A stretch of DNA of 64,000 nt from Pachyseris speciosa (lineage: Eukaryota > Cnidaria > Anthozoa > Scleractinia > Pachyseridae), in NCBI GenBank assembly GCA_016490735.1, contig JAEMWC010000234.1, positions 81,001 to 145,000 on the forward strand, read 5' to 3'. The number at the start of each line of letters is the position of its first letter. Position 1 is the stretch's first letter. Shown one piece after another: positions 43,571 to 55,590 of the stretch. Below the pieces are notes generated by a model. The model worked only from the letters and a program-made list of their open reading frames with translations. It had not been told where the DNA came from and searched no databases. A program made the translations under genes and the position numbers.

Positions 43571-46112
43571 AAATAAACTGAAATAAATTAAAATTTTATT
43601 CGTCTGTGCTCAGTCTTATTGATGATAAAAATTATCCAATCAGCGAGCGAGAATTTTGACAGTTATTGTAAAACGGAGATCTGAATATTTCACCTGTTAT
43701 CTGAACACTCTTTTCAAAAACAATGTCAGGAAACAACATAAGGCAACCTTAATTTAAATCTAGTCGGATGGAGTTTCTTCCTATGACAGGAATTCTGGAG
43801 ACCGGCTGGATTTGAAATATTTCCCCTCCGTAGTTCCAAGATGATAAAGACTGCCAGGAGACAACGCGAACAATATACAATTTATCCAGCGAAACCACGT
43901 TGTGACCGATTTATTCATCTAATTTCTCATTAACAAACAGTTGCATTTCATTGTAGTTTTCTCCTTTAATGTCATTTATCTTTTATATTTCGACCTTTCT
44001 CCTCTCTCCAGCGAAACCACGTCGTGACCGATTTATTCATCTAATTTTTCATTGACAAACAGATGCATCTCATTGTCATTCGTCTTTTATATTTCGACCT
44101 TTCTCTTGCATGAACAGTCAGATTAATGAGCTGTAAATCCCAAATACCAGTTTCGGTGGCTTTTTTTAGAGAACATTTTGTGCCTGAGGACTATGGGTCT
44201 GACAAATGCCCCGTGGAAATTTAGTGTCCCTAAATTACCATTTAATGCCTTGGAGCTTCCCCTCTGGGTTAATTTTTTTTAAATACACGTAGTTCTTTGT
44301 CAGTAATACCTTTCTGTTGAAAAGGATTAGTAGCCCTTAGACTGCCATTGGAACGATGCTGATCGTTCAAGGTGTAGTCCTTAATTATTACCAGACTTTC
44401 ATGACTTTCTCTATAATAGACATTAAGAGAAGGGAATTTCAGTCAGCCCTTCCGCCTAAAGTTTGTGTTAACGCCTCGCTGTTGTGAACTATAAAGAAAA
44501 TTCATTACAAGTACGAAAAATAACAGAAAATGGAATCCTCATTACTAGACTGCTTTCATAAGGGCTGTTGCTGTCTTGCGATATTCACCTGACTAGATAC
44601 ATACTTATATACTTTTTATACATGAGCGGTACAAAAAAATGTTCGTTCTCACCACTATAGTCAAAGCAGGTCAAGGCTTGTTTCCAACAAAACGACTAGA
44701 AAATAAATCTAACAATGAATTGCAGGTTTCATGGCCACATCACCATCTAAGTGCGAGCTTCTGCTTCAAACAGTGCGTGTTGAAAGCTTATGAAAACATT
44801 TTGTAAACTGTCAAATATTTTAAACCGCTGTCAATCTAACGAAAAACACTTTTGTGATGAGGTGACATGAACGCGAAATTTGCGGTGGTGTCGGTAAACA
44901 ACCAGCATAGACAATTAGAAAGGTGGTTTTTCTAGTTTCCGTTTAAGATCTTTATTTAGCTCATTATAAAAAAAGATAACGGTGAAGGTAATGGAGCCGA
45001 AAGCAATTTATGATCTAACTGTGAGCTGGTTTCGTATTGTTTATTATAATAAAACGTTCGTCACTGTTTTTCTTATGTTTTAGTATCTCTCATCGCCACC
45101 GCCACCAGACAGTTTTAAATAATATACTACACAAGAACATTTTAGCTGGTTAGTTTACTTCTATGCTGCCCACGCGCAGCTACCTATGCGGTGATTAATG
45201 CAAACATAAACCGTTAGGTTAATTTTCCTGTTTGATGGAGTAACTTTAATGGGTCAGGCAACTAACGAATAAATGTTTTTCAAAAATATATGTAACTGTA
45301 AAAAAGTTTAAGACGTTGCCTGGAGTGAAGCAAACGTCAAAAACATAAGAACTGCAAGTTACTACAAAAAGTCTGCATTGAGGTCATTAGAAAAAGCAGG
45401 GCTAGATTACAGAATACCCGTCCAAAGGCTGCCGCCGCAGTCCCACAGTCAGTCTATAATTCGCATATTTCATTGAGCTTCAACTTCAAAAGGCTGCCAC
45501 CGCAGTCCTGCATTCCGTATTTCATTCTACTTCACCACAAATGTAAAGTAGAGCAACGCTCCTTCATTAGAGATATTGGATCATTATGAGTAGGTGGAAA
45601 AAGGTCGATATTTAAAATTTGTACCAACAAATAGTGAAAATACCGTTATAATACATAGATTTATCCAAGCCTAAACGCGGACCTCGATGGTTGTTATTTT
45701 ATTTACTGGTGTTGAGTAACTTCGCGTGGCTTTCCTTTCACCAACATTTTGTGTTTAGAACACTCAACAGGACTTTACCGCGGTTCAAAAATCTCAAAAC
45801 ATTGAAACATTACAAAAAAACAATACACGATTGACGGTAGTTCGAAAACCACAAAACAACAAAACATTGCAAGGAAACAAAGTAGGATGGGAACGTTTCT
45901 TGGAAGAAAAAATCTTGGCAAAGGTAAAGAAATTAGACAAGAAGCAAAACATATCTCGCAGTAACTTCTAAAACTTGCAAAGCAATTTTAAATTTTGACA
46001 TAACAGTCCATAGAGTACGAACCTAACCGCTTAGAGCTGTCAACAGGAATTGACCGCAATTCACAAACCACAGAATAACAAAACCTTTATACGATACGTG
46101 GGTTTGTAGGTT
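43571..46112. repeat. 3' flank of unit B
   Basis: It matches 47951-50150 over most of its length, including 'gaacattttgtgcctgagga', 'gctgatcgttcaaggtgtag' and 'ctgcccacgcgcagct'. Near 45655-45850 it contains a reverse-complement copy of the CTTGGCTAAAT motif and a 'ggctttccttt...acaggactttaccg' stretch that also occurs at 53050-53220. No gene is seen. Confidence 0.75.
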
Positions 46113-46195
46113 TTCGGGAAAAAGTCGAGAAAAAAACATCGAGCGGGCGAAAAAAAATTGAGCACGAATTTTGCATGACACTAATCGGGCTCTAT
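46113..46195 (-). repeat. truncated TIR of the HECT/integrase family, copy C
   Basis: The reverse complement reads TAGAGCCCGATTAGTGTCAT then GCAAAATTCGTGCTCAA and T-rich microrepeats with CTCGACTTTTTCCCG. It abuts TATTACATTAAACATGGTG, exactly as the right TIR of copy A does at 23430. So the duplicated unit includes the same insertion junction, but the body of the transposon is missing. Confidence 0.75.
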
Positions 46196-47180
46196 ATTAC
46201 ATTAAACATGGTGTTCACCAGCTTCTGCACGTCAGACGCATCTTCCTTTAGCCTTTCAGATCCACCTTCTTTGTGAGATCCAACTCTTTGACTATCGTTC
46301 ATTCCACACATCTCTTTAGTTGCAGTTGTGATAGCAGCTCTTACATGACAAGAAAGAAACCAACGGCTTAGGGCACCAGGGCTTTTGTGTGGTGCCAATG
46401 ATGCCCCACTGCCTTTCCTGTCTAGATTGATGTTCTGCTCTAATGCCATGTCTGTCCACACCTGACTGAATGAGCTTTTGTTAATTGCGTGACTTCCTTG
46501 GCAACATTCTTCGTAAACCTCAGGAGCGTTAACACTGAGCTGATCCGTATCTGCAAGGTAAACGGGAAGCCATTTGGAATAATTTACTCGATCCATGGAA
46601 AAGAAATGGGCAGTCATTTCTCTTGTTGCTGCAAGGTATAGGACCAGCAGCCATCGCGTTCTGATCTGATGAAATTCAAAGCAGTACAACCATCTCAATG
46701 TAAGAATCCCAGAATGCAAACAGTCTTGATTTTCGCCTTCCTACCTCTCTGAATGTGGCAAACACTTTTAGGCATTCTTCCATAGAAATTGAAATTGGCT
46801 CTTTAAGGATTCCTTAGTCTGGCCAATGGCAGCGTCCCGACAGCTACAAAGGCAGTGCTTAATACGATCTTTACCGAGACCTTGAATGGACTCTGGATTT
46901 GATTTCTTTCAGTCTAGCACCCATATGGTAAATGTATTCTACAGCAACCTTAGCATGGCTTCCATGGTTAACTTGTGCCTCCATACTCCATGATTGTAGT
47001 TCTTTCCTTTTAGAAGTACCGAAGTTGAATGACCACCATATATGCCTGATTCGGATCATTATCAGTAGGTTTGAAAAGGTCGCTATTTAAAATTTGTACC
47101 AAAAAATAGTAAAAATACCGTTATATAATTCACAACAACAAAACCCCGCTATATAACTAAATGTTAAGACCGCCACTTTT
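46196..47180 (-). pseudogene. interrupted gene family, copy C
   Basis: The frame 46192-46719 reads LYLAATREMTAHFFSMDRVN, YSKWLPVYLADTDQLSVN and WFLSCHVRAAITTATKEMCG, ending in VQKLVNTMFNVI at the TIR fragment. A further frame, 46871-47059, has the IRHIWWSFNFGTSKRKELQS part. It matches copies A and B with small indels. Function unknown. Confidence 0.6.
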
Positions 47181-47204
47181 AAGAAAATTACACAGTCCTC
47201 GCCT

Positions 47205-47950
47205 GTAAGAATTTTAAACCCCGAACGTATGAAAATACAAACCCCGAACGTAAGAACCTACAACCTCCAAACGCAAGAAATATAACACCTGAACGTAAGA
47301 ACTTGTATCCCCCGAACGTAAGAACTTACAATCCCCAAACGAAAAATTTATAATCCCCGGACGCAAGAAATACAACCCCCGAACGTAAGAACTTGTAACC
47401 TCCAAACGCAAGAAATACAACACCCGAACGTGAGAAATTATAACCCCGAACGTAAGAACTTACAATCCCCAAACGAAAAATTTATAATCTCCGAACGCAA
47501 GAAATACAACACCCGAACGTAAGAATTATAAACCCCGAACGTAAGAACTTACAACTCCCGAACGTAAGAAATACCACTCCCGAACGTATAAATTATGAAC
47601 CCCCGAACGTAAGAATTATGAACCCGCGAACGCAAGAAATACAACTCCCGAATGTAAGAATTATAACCCCCGATCGCAAGAAATACAACCCCCGAACGTA
47701 AGAAATACAACCCCCGAACGCAAGAAATACAACCCCCGAACGTAGGAACTTACAACCCCTAAACGTAAGAAGTACAACACCCGAGCGTGAGAATTATAAA
47801 CCCCGAAAGTAAGAAATATAACCCCCAAACGTAAGACATACAGCCCCCGAACGTAAGAATTATGAACCCCCGAACGTAAGAAATACAACCCTCCAACGTA
47901 AGAACTAATAACCCCTTAACGTCAGAACTTACAACCCCGAACGTAAAAAC
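47205..47950. repeat. 22-bp minisatellite array C
   Basis: Same unit as in A and B (CCCGAACGTAAGAAATACAA and variants). It follows the same 5' boundary phrase 'cacagtcctcg.ctgtaagaatttt' as array B and shares its 3' flank. Confidence 0.9.
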
Positions 47951-50190
47951 TTAAATAAACTGAAATAAATTAAAATTTTATTCGTCTGTACTCAGTCTTA
48001 TTGATGATAAAAATTATCCAATCAGCGAGCGAGAATTTTGACAGTTATTGTAAAACGGAGATCTGAATATTTCACCTGTTATCTGAACACTCTTTTCAAA
48101 AACAATGTCAGGAAACAACATAAAGCAACCTTAATTTAAATCTAGTCGGATGGAGTTTCTTCCTATGACAGGAATTCTGGAGACCGGCTGGATTTGAAAT
48201 ATTTCCCCTCCGTAGTTCCAAGATGATAAAGACTGCCAGGAGACAACGCGAACAATATACAATTTATCCAGCGAAACCACGTTGTGACCGATTTATTCAT
48301 CTAATTTCTCATTAACAAACAGTTGCATTTCATTGTAGTTTTCTCCTTTAATGTCATTTATCTTTTATATTTCGACCTTTCTCCTCTCTCCAGCGAAACC
48401 ACGTCGTGACCGATTTATTCATCTAATTTTTCATTGACAAACAGATGCATCTCATTGTCATTCGTCTTTTATATTTCGACCTTTCTCTTGCATGAACAGT
48501 CAGATTAATGAGCTGTAAATCCCAAATACCAGTTTCGGTGGCTTTTTTTAGAGAACATTTTGTGCCTGAGGACTATGGGTCTGACAAATGCCCCGTGGAA
48601 ATTTAGTGTCCCCTAAATTACCATTTAATGCCTTGGAGCTTCCCCTCTGGGTTAATTTTTTTTAAATACACGTAGTTCTTTGTCAGTAATACCTTTCTGT
48701 TGAAAAGGATTAGTAGCCCTTAGACTGCCATTGGAACGATGCTGATCGTTCAAGGTGTAGTCCTTAATTATTACCAGACTTTCATGACTTTCTCTACAAT
48801 AGACATTAAGAGAAGGGAATTTCAGTCAGCCCTTCCGCCTAAAGTTTGTGTTAACGCCTCGCTGTTGTGAACTATAAAGAAAATTCATTACAAGTACGAA
48901 AAATAACAGAAAATGGAATCCTCATTACTAGACTGCTTTCATAAGGGCTGTTGCTGTCTTGCGATATTCACCTGACTAGATACGTACTTATATACTTTTT
49001 ATACATGAGCGGTACAAAAAAATGTTCGTTCTCATCACTATAGTCAAAGCAGGTCAAGGCTTGTTTCCAACAAAACGACTAGAACAAAATTTAACAATGA
49101 ATTGCAGGTTTCATGGCCACATAACCATCTAAGTGCGAGCTTCTGCTTCAAACAGTGCGTGTTGAAAGCTTATGAAAACATTTTGTAAACTGTTAAATAT
49201 TTTAAACCGCTGTCAATCTAACGAAATTTAAATTTGCAGTGGTGTCGAGAAACAACCAGCATAGACAATTAGAAAAGTGGTTTTTCTAGTTTCCGTTTAA
49301 GATCTTTTAATAGTTAGCTCATTACAAAAAAAGACAACGGTGGAGGAAATGGAGCCGAAAACAATTCATGATCTAAATGTGAGCTATATTCGTATTGTTT
49401 ATTATAATAAAACGTTCGTCACTGTTTTTCTTATGTTTTAGTATCTCTCATCGCCACCGCCAGCAGACAGTTTTAAATGATATACTACACAAGAACATTT
49501 TAGCTGGTTAGTTTACCTCTATGCTGCCCACGCGCAGCTGCCTATGCGGTGAGCAATGCAAACACAAACCGGCAGGTTAATTTTCCTTTTTGAAGGAATA
49601 ACTTTTATTGGTCCGGCAACTAATAAATAAATGTTTTTCAAAAATATATGTAGCTGTAGAAAGGTTTAAGACGTTGCCTGGAGTGAAGCAAACGTCAAAA
49701 ACATAAGAACTCATTCACAAACATAAGAACTGCAAGTTACTACAAAAAGCCTGTATTGAGGTCATTAGAAAAAGCAGGACTAGATTACAGAATACCCGTC
49801 CAAAGGCTGCCACCGCAGTCCCACAGTCAGTCTATAATTCGCAACTTTCATTCAGCTTCAACCTCAAAAGGCTGCGACCGCAGTCCCGCAGTCCGTATTT
49901 CATTCTACTTCACCACAGATGGATGGACTTGACCGCGGTTCAAAAACTTCATTAACAAAACATTAAAATATTACAAAAAACAATACACGATTGACCGTAG
50001 TTCGAAAACCACAAAACAACAAAACATTGCAAGGAAACAAAGTAGGATGCGAATATTTCTTGGAAGAAACCTGGCGAAGGTAGTAAAACATATCTCGCAG
50101 TAACTTCTAAACCTTGCAAAGAAATTTTAAATTTTGACATAAGAGTCCCTAGAGTACGAACCTAATCGTTTAGAGCTGTCAACAATTTAT
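47951..50190. repeat. 3' flank of unit C
   Basis: It follows the B flank nearly base for base to about 49500 and more loosely to 50150. No coding sequence is recognised. Confidence 0.75.
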
Positions 50191-51285
50191 CAGTAGCTGG
50201 GAAAACGTCGCTATATAAATTTGTAACCACAAATAATGAAAACACCCTTATATAATTCACAACACCAGAAACCCGCTATATAACTAAATGTTCAGACCGC
50301 CGCTTTTCAGAAAACACAATTCCAGGCTGTGTGAAGGGTCTAATACCTTACAAGCCTCAAACGTAAAATTTACAGGACACAAGCGTAAGAATTATAACCC
50401 CCGACGTAAGAACTTTCAAATCCCCGAACGTAAGAAATGCAACAACCGAAGGTAGGAACTTAACAACCCGCACGTAAGAAATACGACCCCCGAACGTAAG
50501 AAATACAACCACCGAATGTAAGAAATACAACCCCCGAATGTAAGAATTACAACTCCCGAACGTAAGAAATACAACCCCCGAACGTAAGAAATACAACCCC
50601 CGAACGTAAGAAATACAACCCCCGAATGTAAGAATTACAACTCCCGAACGTAAGAAAATACGAATCATTATCAGTAGCTGGGAAAAGGCTATATAAAATT
50701 TGTACCAACAAATAATGAAACTGAACACCCTTATGTAATTCACAACACCAGAAACCAGCGGATCATTATCAGTAGCTGAGAATAGGTCGCTATATAAAAT
50801 ATGTACCAACAAATAATGAAAACACCCTTATGTAATTCACAACACCAGAAACCAGCGGATCATTATCAGTAGCTGAGAATAGGTCGCTATATAAAATATG
50901 TACCAACAAATAATGAAAACACCCTTTTGTAATTCACAACACCAGAAACCCGCTATATAACTAAATGTTAAGACCGCCGCTTTTAAGAAAACACAATTCC
51001 AGATCGTATCAAGGGTTTAATTCCTTACAAGCCCGAAACGTAAAATTTACAAGCCACTACCGTAAGAATTATAACCCTCGAACGTAAGAACTTACAAATC
51101 CCCGAATGTAAGAAATACAACCCCGAACGTAAGAATACAATCCCAAACGTAAGAATTTGTAACCCCCGAACGTAAGAAATACGACCTCCTAACGTAACAA
51201 ATTTTAAACCCCGAACGTAAGGACTTACAACCCCCGAACGTAAGAAATACAATCCCCGAACGTAAGAAATTACAACCCCCGAACA
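50191..51285. repeat. unit D: two short 22-bp arrays around a 97-bp tandem repeat
   Basis: The 5' boundary phrase (CGCTATATAACTAAATGTTC) recurs at 50271. Array D1 spans about 50345-50660. Then a 97-bp unit starting GGATCATTATCAGTAGCTGA is repeated (starts at 50760 and 50857, with a partial copy from about 50665). Array D2 spans about 51010-51285. There is no copy of the gene family here. Confidence 0.8.
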
Positions 51286-52861
51286 ATTTCTTGAAATCAC
51301 CGTGGTTATAAACTGGTGCCATTTCTTAATAAAGTTTTTTATAATGTTAAGTGGCCGTAGTAGGTCACGTGACCTAATTTGCATATCATGTGACGCGCAG
51401 GTACATAATTTTTTGAAGGTTAACAATTTGTTTCAAACTAGTTATACTGTTAGATGGTTTAATCCTCAAAATTTAGACCACCCTATCTATTTTAGAGAAA
51501 TTTGAAAGGCCCATGCCTTAATTTTCTTGAGGTACGGCGATGTTCCAAGAGGCAATGACAAAACTTTGAATATTAGCCCAACGTTTTTCAAGTTGCAATC
51601 CATTTCCTCCCGTTCATTTGACCACAGACAACTGCGTATACACATGACAAGTAACTCGTACTATGGAAACTGTGAAATTATAAGAGACTCCCTTCTTTAA
51701 CAAATGCATCTTTGGGTATCCAATTACGTGACAGTACCCTTATAAATTTACTGTGTAACATGTAGTAGCTTAAAATTTTTATAGTCAAATATAATTAGTC
51801 ACACAACTATCAGGGGCACCCATTGGTAACTTGTTATTGTGCGGTCAAAAATTATTGTATTGCAGCCACACCAAAGGTGTACTGCTGTAATTTAAAACTG
51901 ATTGGGTTTGTTAAAACTATCGCTAACTATAACATTTCTTGGAATGGCATTTTGGTCAATTGCAAACTCCAAAATATTTCTGCTGTAAAAAGTATGCTGA
52001 CACAAGAGGAAACCTTCCACATGGGCAGATTTCTGGGTGCCCCTTAACCCACTGTCCAACTCCTTGTGGGCCGACAGAGTTGTTGGGGTAGGCATTGAGA
52101 TTGCCAATTAAAAAATGGGAAAACAATACCAACCGTTGATTATTTGAATTGTCATTATTCTCAAGTCTGGACTAAAAATAAGAAACAAACAACAGAAAAA
52201 AAATAGAGCTTTTGAATTGTCGTTACATACAATAGAACTTATTCATATCCTCCGTAAAGAACTGGAACTGGCTAAATGCATTCCCCACAAGGCATCCACT
52301 TCATGCGAGATCCAGTACTAATATGATCTATTTACATGAAAAGTGAGAAATACATTAAGGAGTGGGGACTGTAGTTTTTTCGCTATTGCTGTCATAGGAT
52401 ATCTCAATTGTATATCGTGTTTTACGAAAAAAAAAAAGGGTGATTGCTTTTGGTTGAATACCGCAACCATATTGAGTGATAAATTGCAATTTGTCAGCAA
52501 AACCATATGCCTTATTGCTGAACATAAAATTTTTTCACTGTTTTCTTCTTAAATTTTATAAATACTTTTTCATTCATGAATTTGTATTTCATAGTGCCTG
52601 TACTGTTTCTTTTTACTTTCAACACGATACTCTCTGTATGTGGGGACGAAAACACGTTTTAACATTACTTAAACTCCATCAAATTTTTTGGAGGTAATAT
52701 TTTGTAAACTAATTATAATATTTGTCTTTACTTCATTTACCCCCTTTTCTATTCGAACGTTACGTTATCTTTTAATTTAAAATGATAAAGAACACAAAAT
52801 TATCAATTTTGTTTATCAGTTGTGTTTGTTACGATAAGGGGGTTCTTATTTCTTGCATTCT
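51286..52861. other. unassigned AT-rich DNA
   Basis: No gene is recognised. A GGTCACGTGACC palindrome is at about 51364-51375. Short frames lack domains. Confidence 0.4.
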
Positions 52862-53046
52862 CGTGTTGTACTGTTACGATGAGGGGTTCGTATTTCTTAC
52901 GCTAGGGGTTTGTTAGTTCTTACGTTCGAGGGTTGTAAGTTCCTATGTTCGGGGGTTGCATTACTTACGTCAGGGGATTATAATTCTTACGTTCGGGGGT
53001 TGTATTTCTTACGTTCGGGGTTTGTATTTTCTTACGCTCGGGGGAT
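52862..53046. repeat. 22-bp minisatellite array E, inverted orientation
   Basis: Units such as TTCTTACGTTCGGGGGTTGT are the reverse complement of the A-D units. About eight units are present. The orientation switch implies an independent copy or an inversion. Confidence 0.88.
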
Positions 53047-53225
53047 AATATATAGATTTAGCCAAGCCTAAAAGCGGAGCTCCACGATTATTATTATTTT
53101 TACTGGTATTGAACAACACCGCATGGCTTTCCTTGCGGCAATATTTTATCTTTAGAGCAGTCAACAGGAATTGACTGCGGGTCAAAAACCTCAAAACATT
53201 ACAAGAAAACAATACAGTCGACGCG
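53047..53225. repeat. dispersed repeat also found at 45.65 kb
   Basis: It begins ATAGATTTAGCCAAGCCTAA and continues AAGCGGAGCTCC...GGCTTTCCTTGCGGCAA and CAACAGGAATTGACTGCGG. The same order occurs at 45650-45840. It carries the reverse complement of the GGCTTGGCTAAAT motif. Confidence 0.7.
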
Positions 53226-53759
53226 TGTGTTTATTCGAAAACAAGTTTACCAATCAAAGAACGGTCCAATATTTTCATCCAACATCGTTGGACAAGGATG
53301 TTTGAAGGTTTAGCCACCTCTCTCAATAGTGCATTAAATGGCTTTTCATGTTTGATCACACACGTCGAAAAACATGTACATGTTCATCAAAAATTTCGCA
53401 TTACGAACAAATTTTTGATCGTTTAACCACACCAACAAACAAATCGTGAACAAACGGTAAAAAGCAACCAAATGAACCACATAACGGCGAAAATTTCAGC
53501 GATAATACGCAAAAATCATTGTTTGGACTCACTTGGGCCGGTGTTTGGTCAAACATTGTTTTGCCTTTAGCCACTAAATGTACGCGTTATGTGTGACAAA
53601 CGCGATGCTGGATGAAAATGTTTGATCTTTTAGCCTAGGCTTAACAAACATGTTTCGTAGTAAGTTAAGCTTAGACATTAGCTTAAATGTCGTAGAAAAG
53701 AGAAAAAGGAAAACAATCTTGATAGTTTGGATAGGTAATCGCATGGGGCCGAGTAAAAT
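53226..53759. other. unassigned DNA
   Basis: No gene is seen. Several phrases (AAACATTGTTTTG, ACATGTTTGATC-like) recur irregularly. Confidence 0.35.
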
Positions 53760-53868
53760 TAGTACTAGTAATTAAAGCGAGTGGAGTACAATTCAGGGAG
53801 TAATCGCGCGAGTAATTTCAAAATGAGACGAGCGCGAAGCGCGAGGCCGATTTGAAAATACGAGTGCA

Positions 53869-53915
<47 letters not shown>

Positions 53916-54190
53916 TATCTATAACAAATTTCGGAATTAAAAATTTCTTTTGAGAAGGTCTTTTCAGCGAAAACGTCTCTAGCGCTTATCATAAGTTTTG
54001 AAAACTGCAGGAAACATTTGCCAAGGAAGCCATTAAAGCGCGCGTAATTGACGTGAAAATCACGTGGGTATCCAATTACAAAAGTTCAAATTGGATACCT
54101 GTAATTGGACACCCACGTGATCGCGCGCCAATTACGTGACAAATAGGCGCGCGAAGAACCAATTACGATCGAGAATTTTGTTATAGATAC

Positions 54191-54200
<10 letters not shown>
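53760..54200. mobile_element. nested palindromic MITE-like repeat
   Basis: Inner pair 1: AGTACAATTCAGGGAGTAAT (about 53786-53805) against ATTACTCCCTGAATTGTAC (about 53869-53887). Inner pair 2: ATCACGTGGGTATCCAATTAC (54059-54079) against GTAATTGGACACCCACGTGAT (54101-54121). Outer pair: TTAATCGTATCTATAACAAA (about 53909-53928) against TTTTGTTATAGATACAATTAA (about 54176-54196). A GCGCGAAGCGCG motif lies in the first loop. No ORF. Confidence 0.75.
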
Positions 54201-54223
<23 letters not shown>

Positions 54224-54288
54224 ATTTGCTGAAATTGTCCTCGTCGCGTAAAACATAAGTGATACTTAACGAGGACTCATTGCGATTA

Positions 54289-55476
54289 CGTGTTAATAAC
54301 ATAAGGGCAAACATTTCTTTCAGTTCTTAAGACTATAGAAACACAGACGTCGAAAAACATTTACAGTCAGCCAAGCGGGGGAAAACACTCGTTCGCTTGC
54401 AAAACAACAAACAGACAATTCGACTAGCTACTTCTTTGTGTTCAAAACGAGTAGATTGTTATTTATATCCAGTCGAGACAAAACAAGTTTCCTTCCTGAA
54501 CAAAAGTAACAACGACTAAACCAAATGCTAAGCTTCAATTTATTTAAGTTACCTGTGTCGTCGAGTATTCTACCACTTGAAAATACGCATCGACCCACTT
54601 TAGTAAAAACACGCATCTACAAAAATAGCAAACGGTTTGTCCAAAGAAAGAACTTCTTCCACCAAGTTTGAGCTACTCGTTCCTCCCATGAATGCCGGTG
54701 AATTGTTGAGTGAACTTTGTTGAGTGAGCTTTCTTGGTGAGCTGCAAGATGCCGCGGTAAGGTGAACAAACCCTTGAAGCGTTAATTCATTTTGTTTTTC
54801 AACCACACAATCCGGGCGCCATACAAGTGGATCCAAAATTGAAGAATATCCTGAGAAAAATATTTTCCTCTTCCATTTTATCAGTTGAAAATTCACCTTT
54901 CGGAGTATCTTTTAAGTACTTCTTGATTTTTATGCCTTTAGACAGAACTTCGAAGGAGATGAAGTTGTTTTGCTCAAAATGAAGAAACCAACTGTATGTG
55001 AAATCTCGAGCCGCAAAAAGAGCGCGAAAAATGAAGCCTCGTTTTGGCTTGGGTGTCTCGTTTTGGTTAAGTTAACCTGACCTGAACCTGCGATTCAATC
55101 GAAAACCATTACCTGGTCAGCGGTCAACTAAAAAAACAGCTGACCTCAATGAGTTGTAAACTTGAGCTCGCGATATAGTCACGTGATACTGGTCAGCGGA
55201 AACCTTGTTTTGACAGCTGTCAATTGCCCATGACAGGGCTGCCCTATATCAAAGATGTACGCTGTAAACTAGGTGATCAGCTGGAGTATGGCCGCCATGT
55301 TGGATTATTAATAATAATTATTAGGATATTATTAATTATTGGGCAACGTCGTCGTCGTCGTCGTGCGCGCCCACGAGCAATACCGCTAGCAATTTTTACC
55401 ACGAGAAAAGGAGTTGACGGGTTTCTCTAAGTATGGTGCTCCGCTTAGCGGCCCTACGGGCCGCTGGAGCTCCGCT
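54289..55476 (-). repeat. right arm of the very long inverted repeat
   Basis: It is the reverse complement of 34707-35711, ending GGAGCTCCGCT at 55476. It shares the GCTCGTGGGCGCG, ACGACGACG and GGCGGCCATACTCCA landmarks. It is longer than the left arm, with extra sequence around 54600-54830. A 98-codon frame inside it (54600-54896) has no domain and is probably chance. Confidence 0.75.
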
Positions 55477-55486
55477 ACAAACCTGC

Positions 55487-55590
55487 GAACGTAAGAACCT
55501 ACAACCTACGAACGTACGAAATACAACCCCCGAACGTAAGAAGTTACAACCCCCAAACGTATGAATTTTGATCCCCCGAACGTAACCATT
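55487..55590. repeat. 22-bp minisatellite array F
   Basis: Four to five units (CGAACGTAAGAACCTACAAC and variants) directly outside the right long arm and immediately before a receptor pseudogene fragment. Confidence 0.88.

Noticed and set aside
54600..54896. 98-codon minus-strand ORF in the right long arm
   Set aside because: The corresponding sequence in the left arm is not open, and no domain is seen.
55224..55430. Arginine-rich 'GQRRRRRRARPRA' ORF resembling a nucleic-acid-binding peptide
   Set aside because: It is the CGT-repeat of the long inverted arm read in one frame, and the left arm copy does not preserve the frame.
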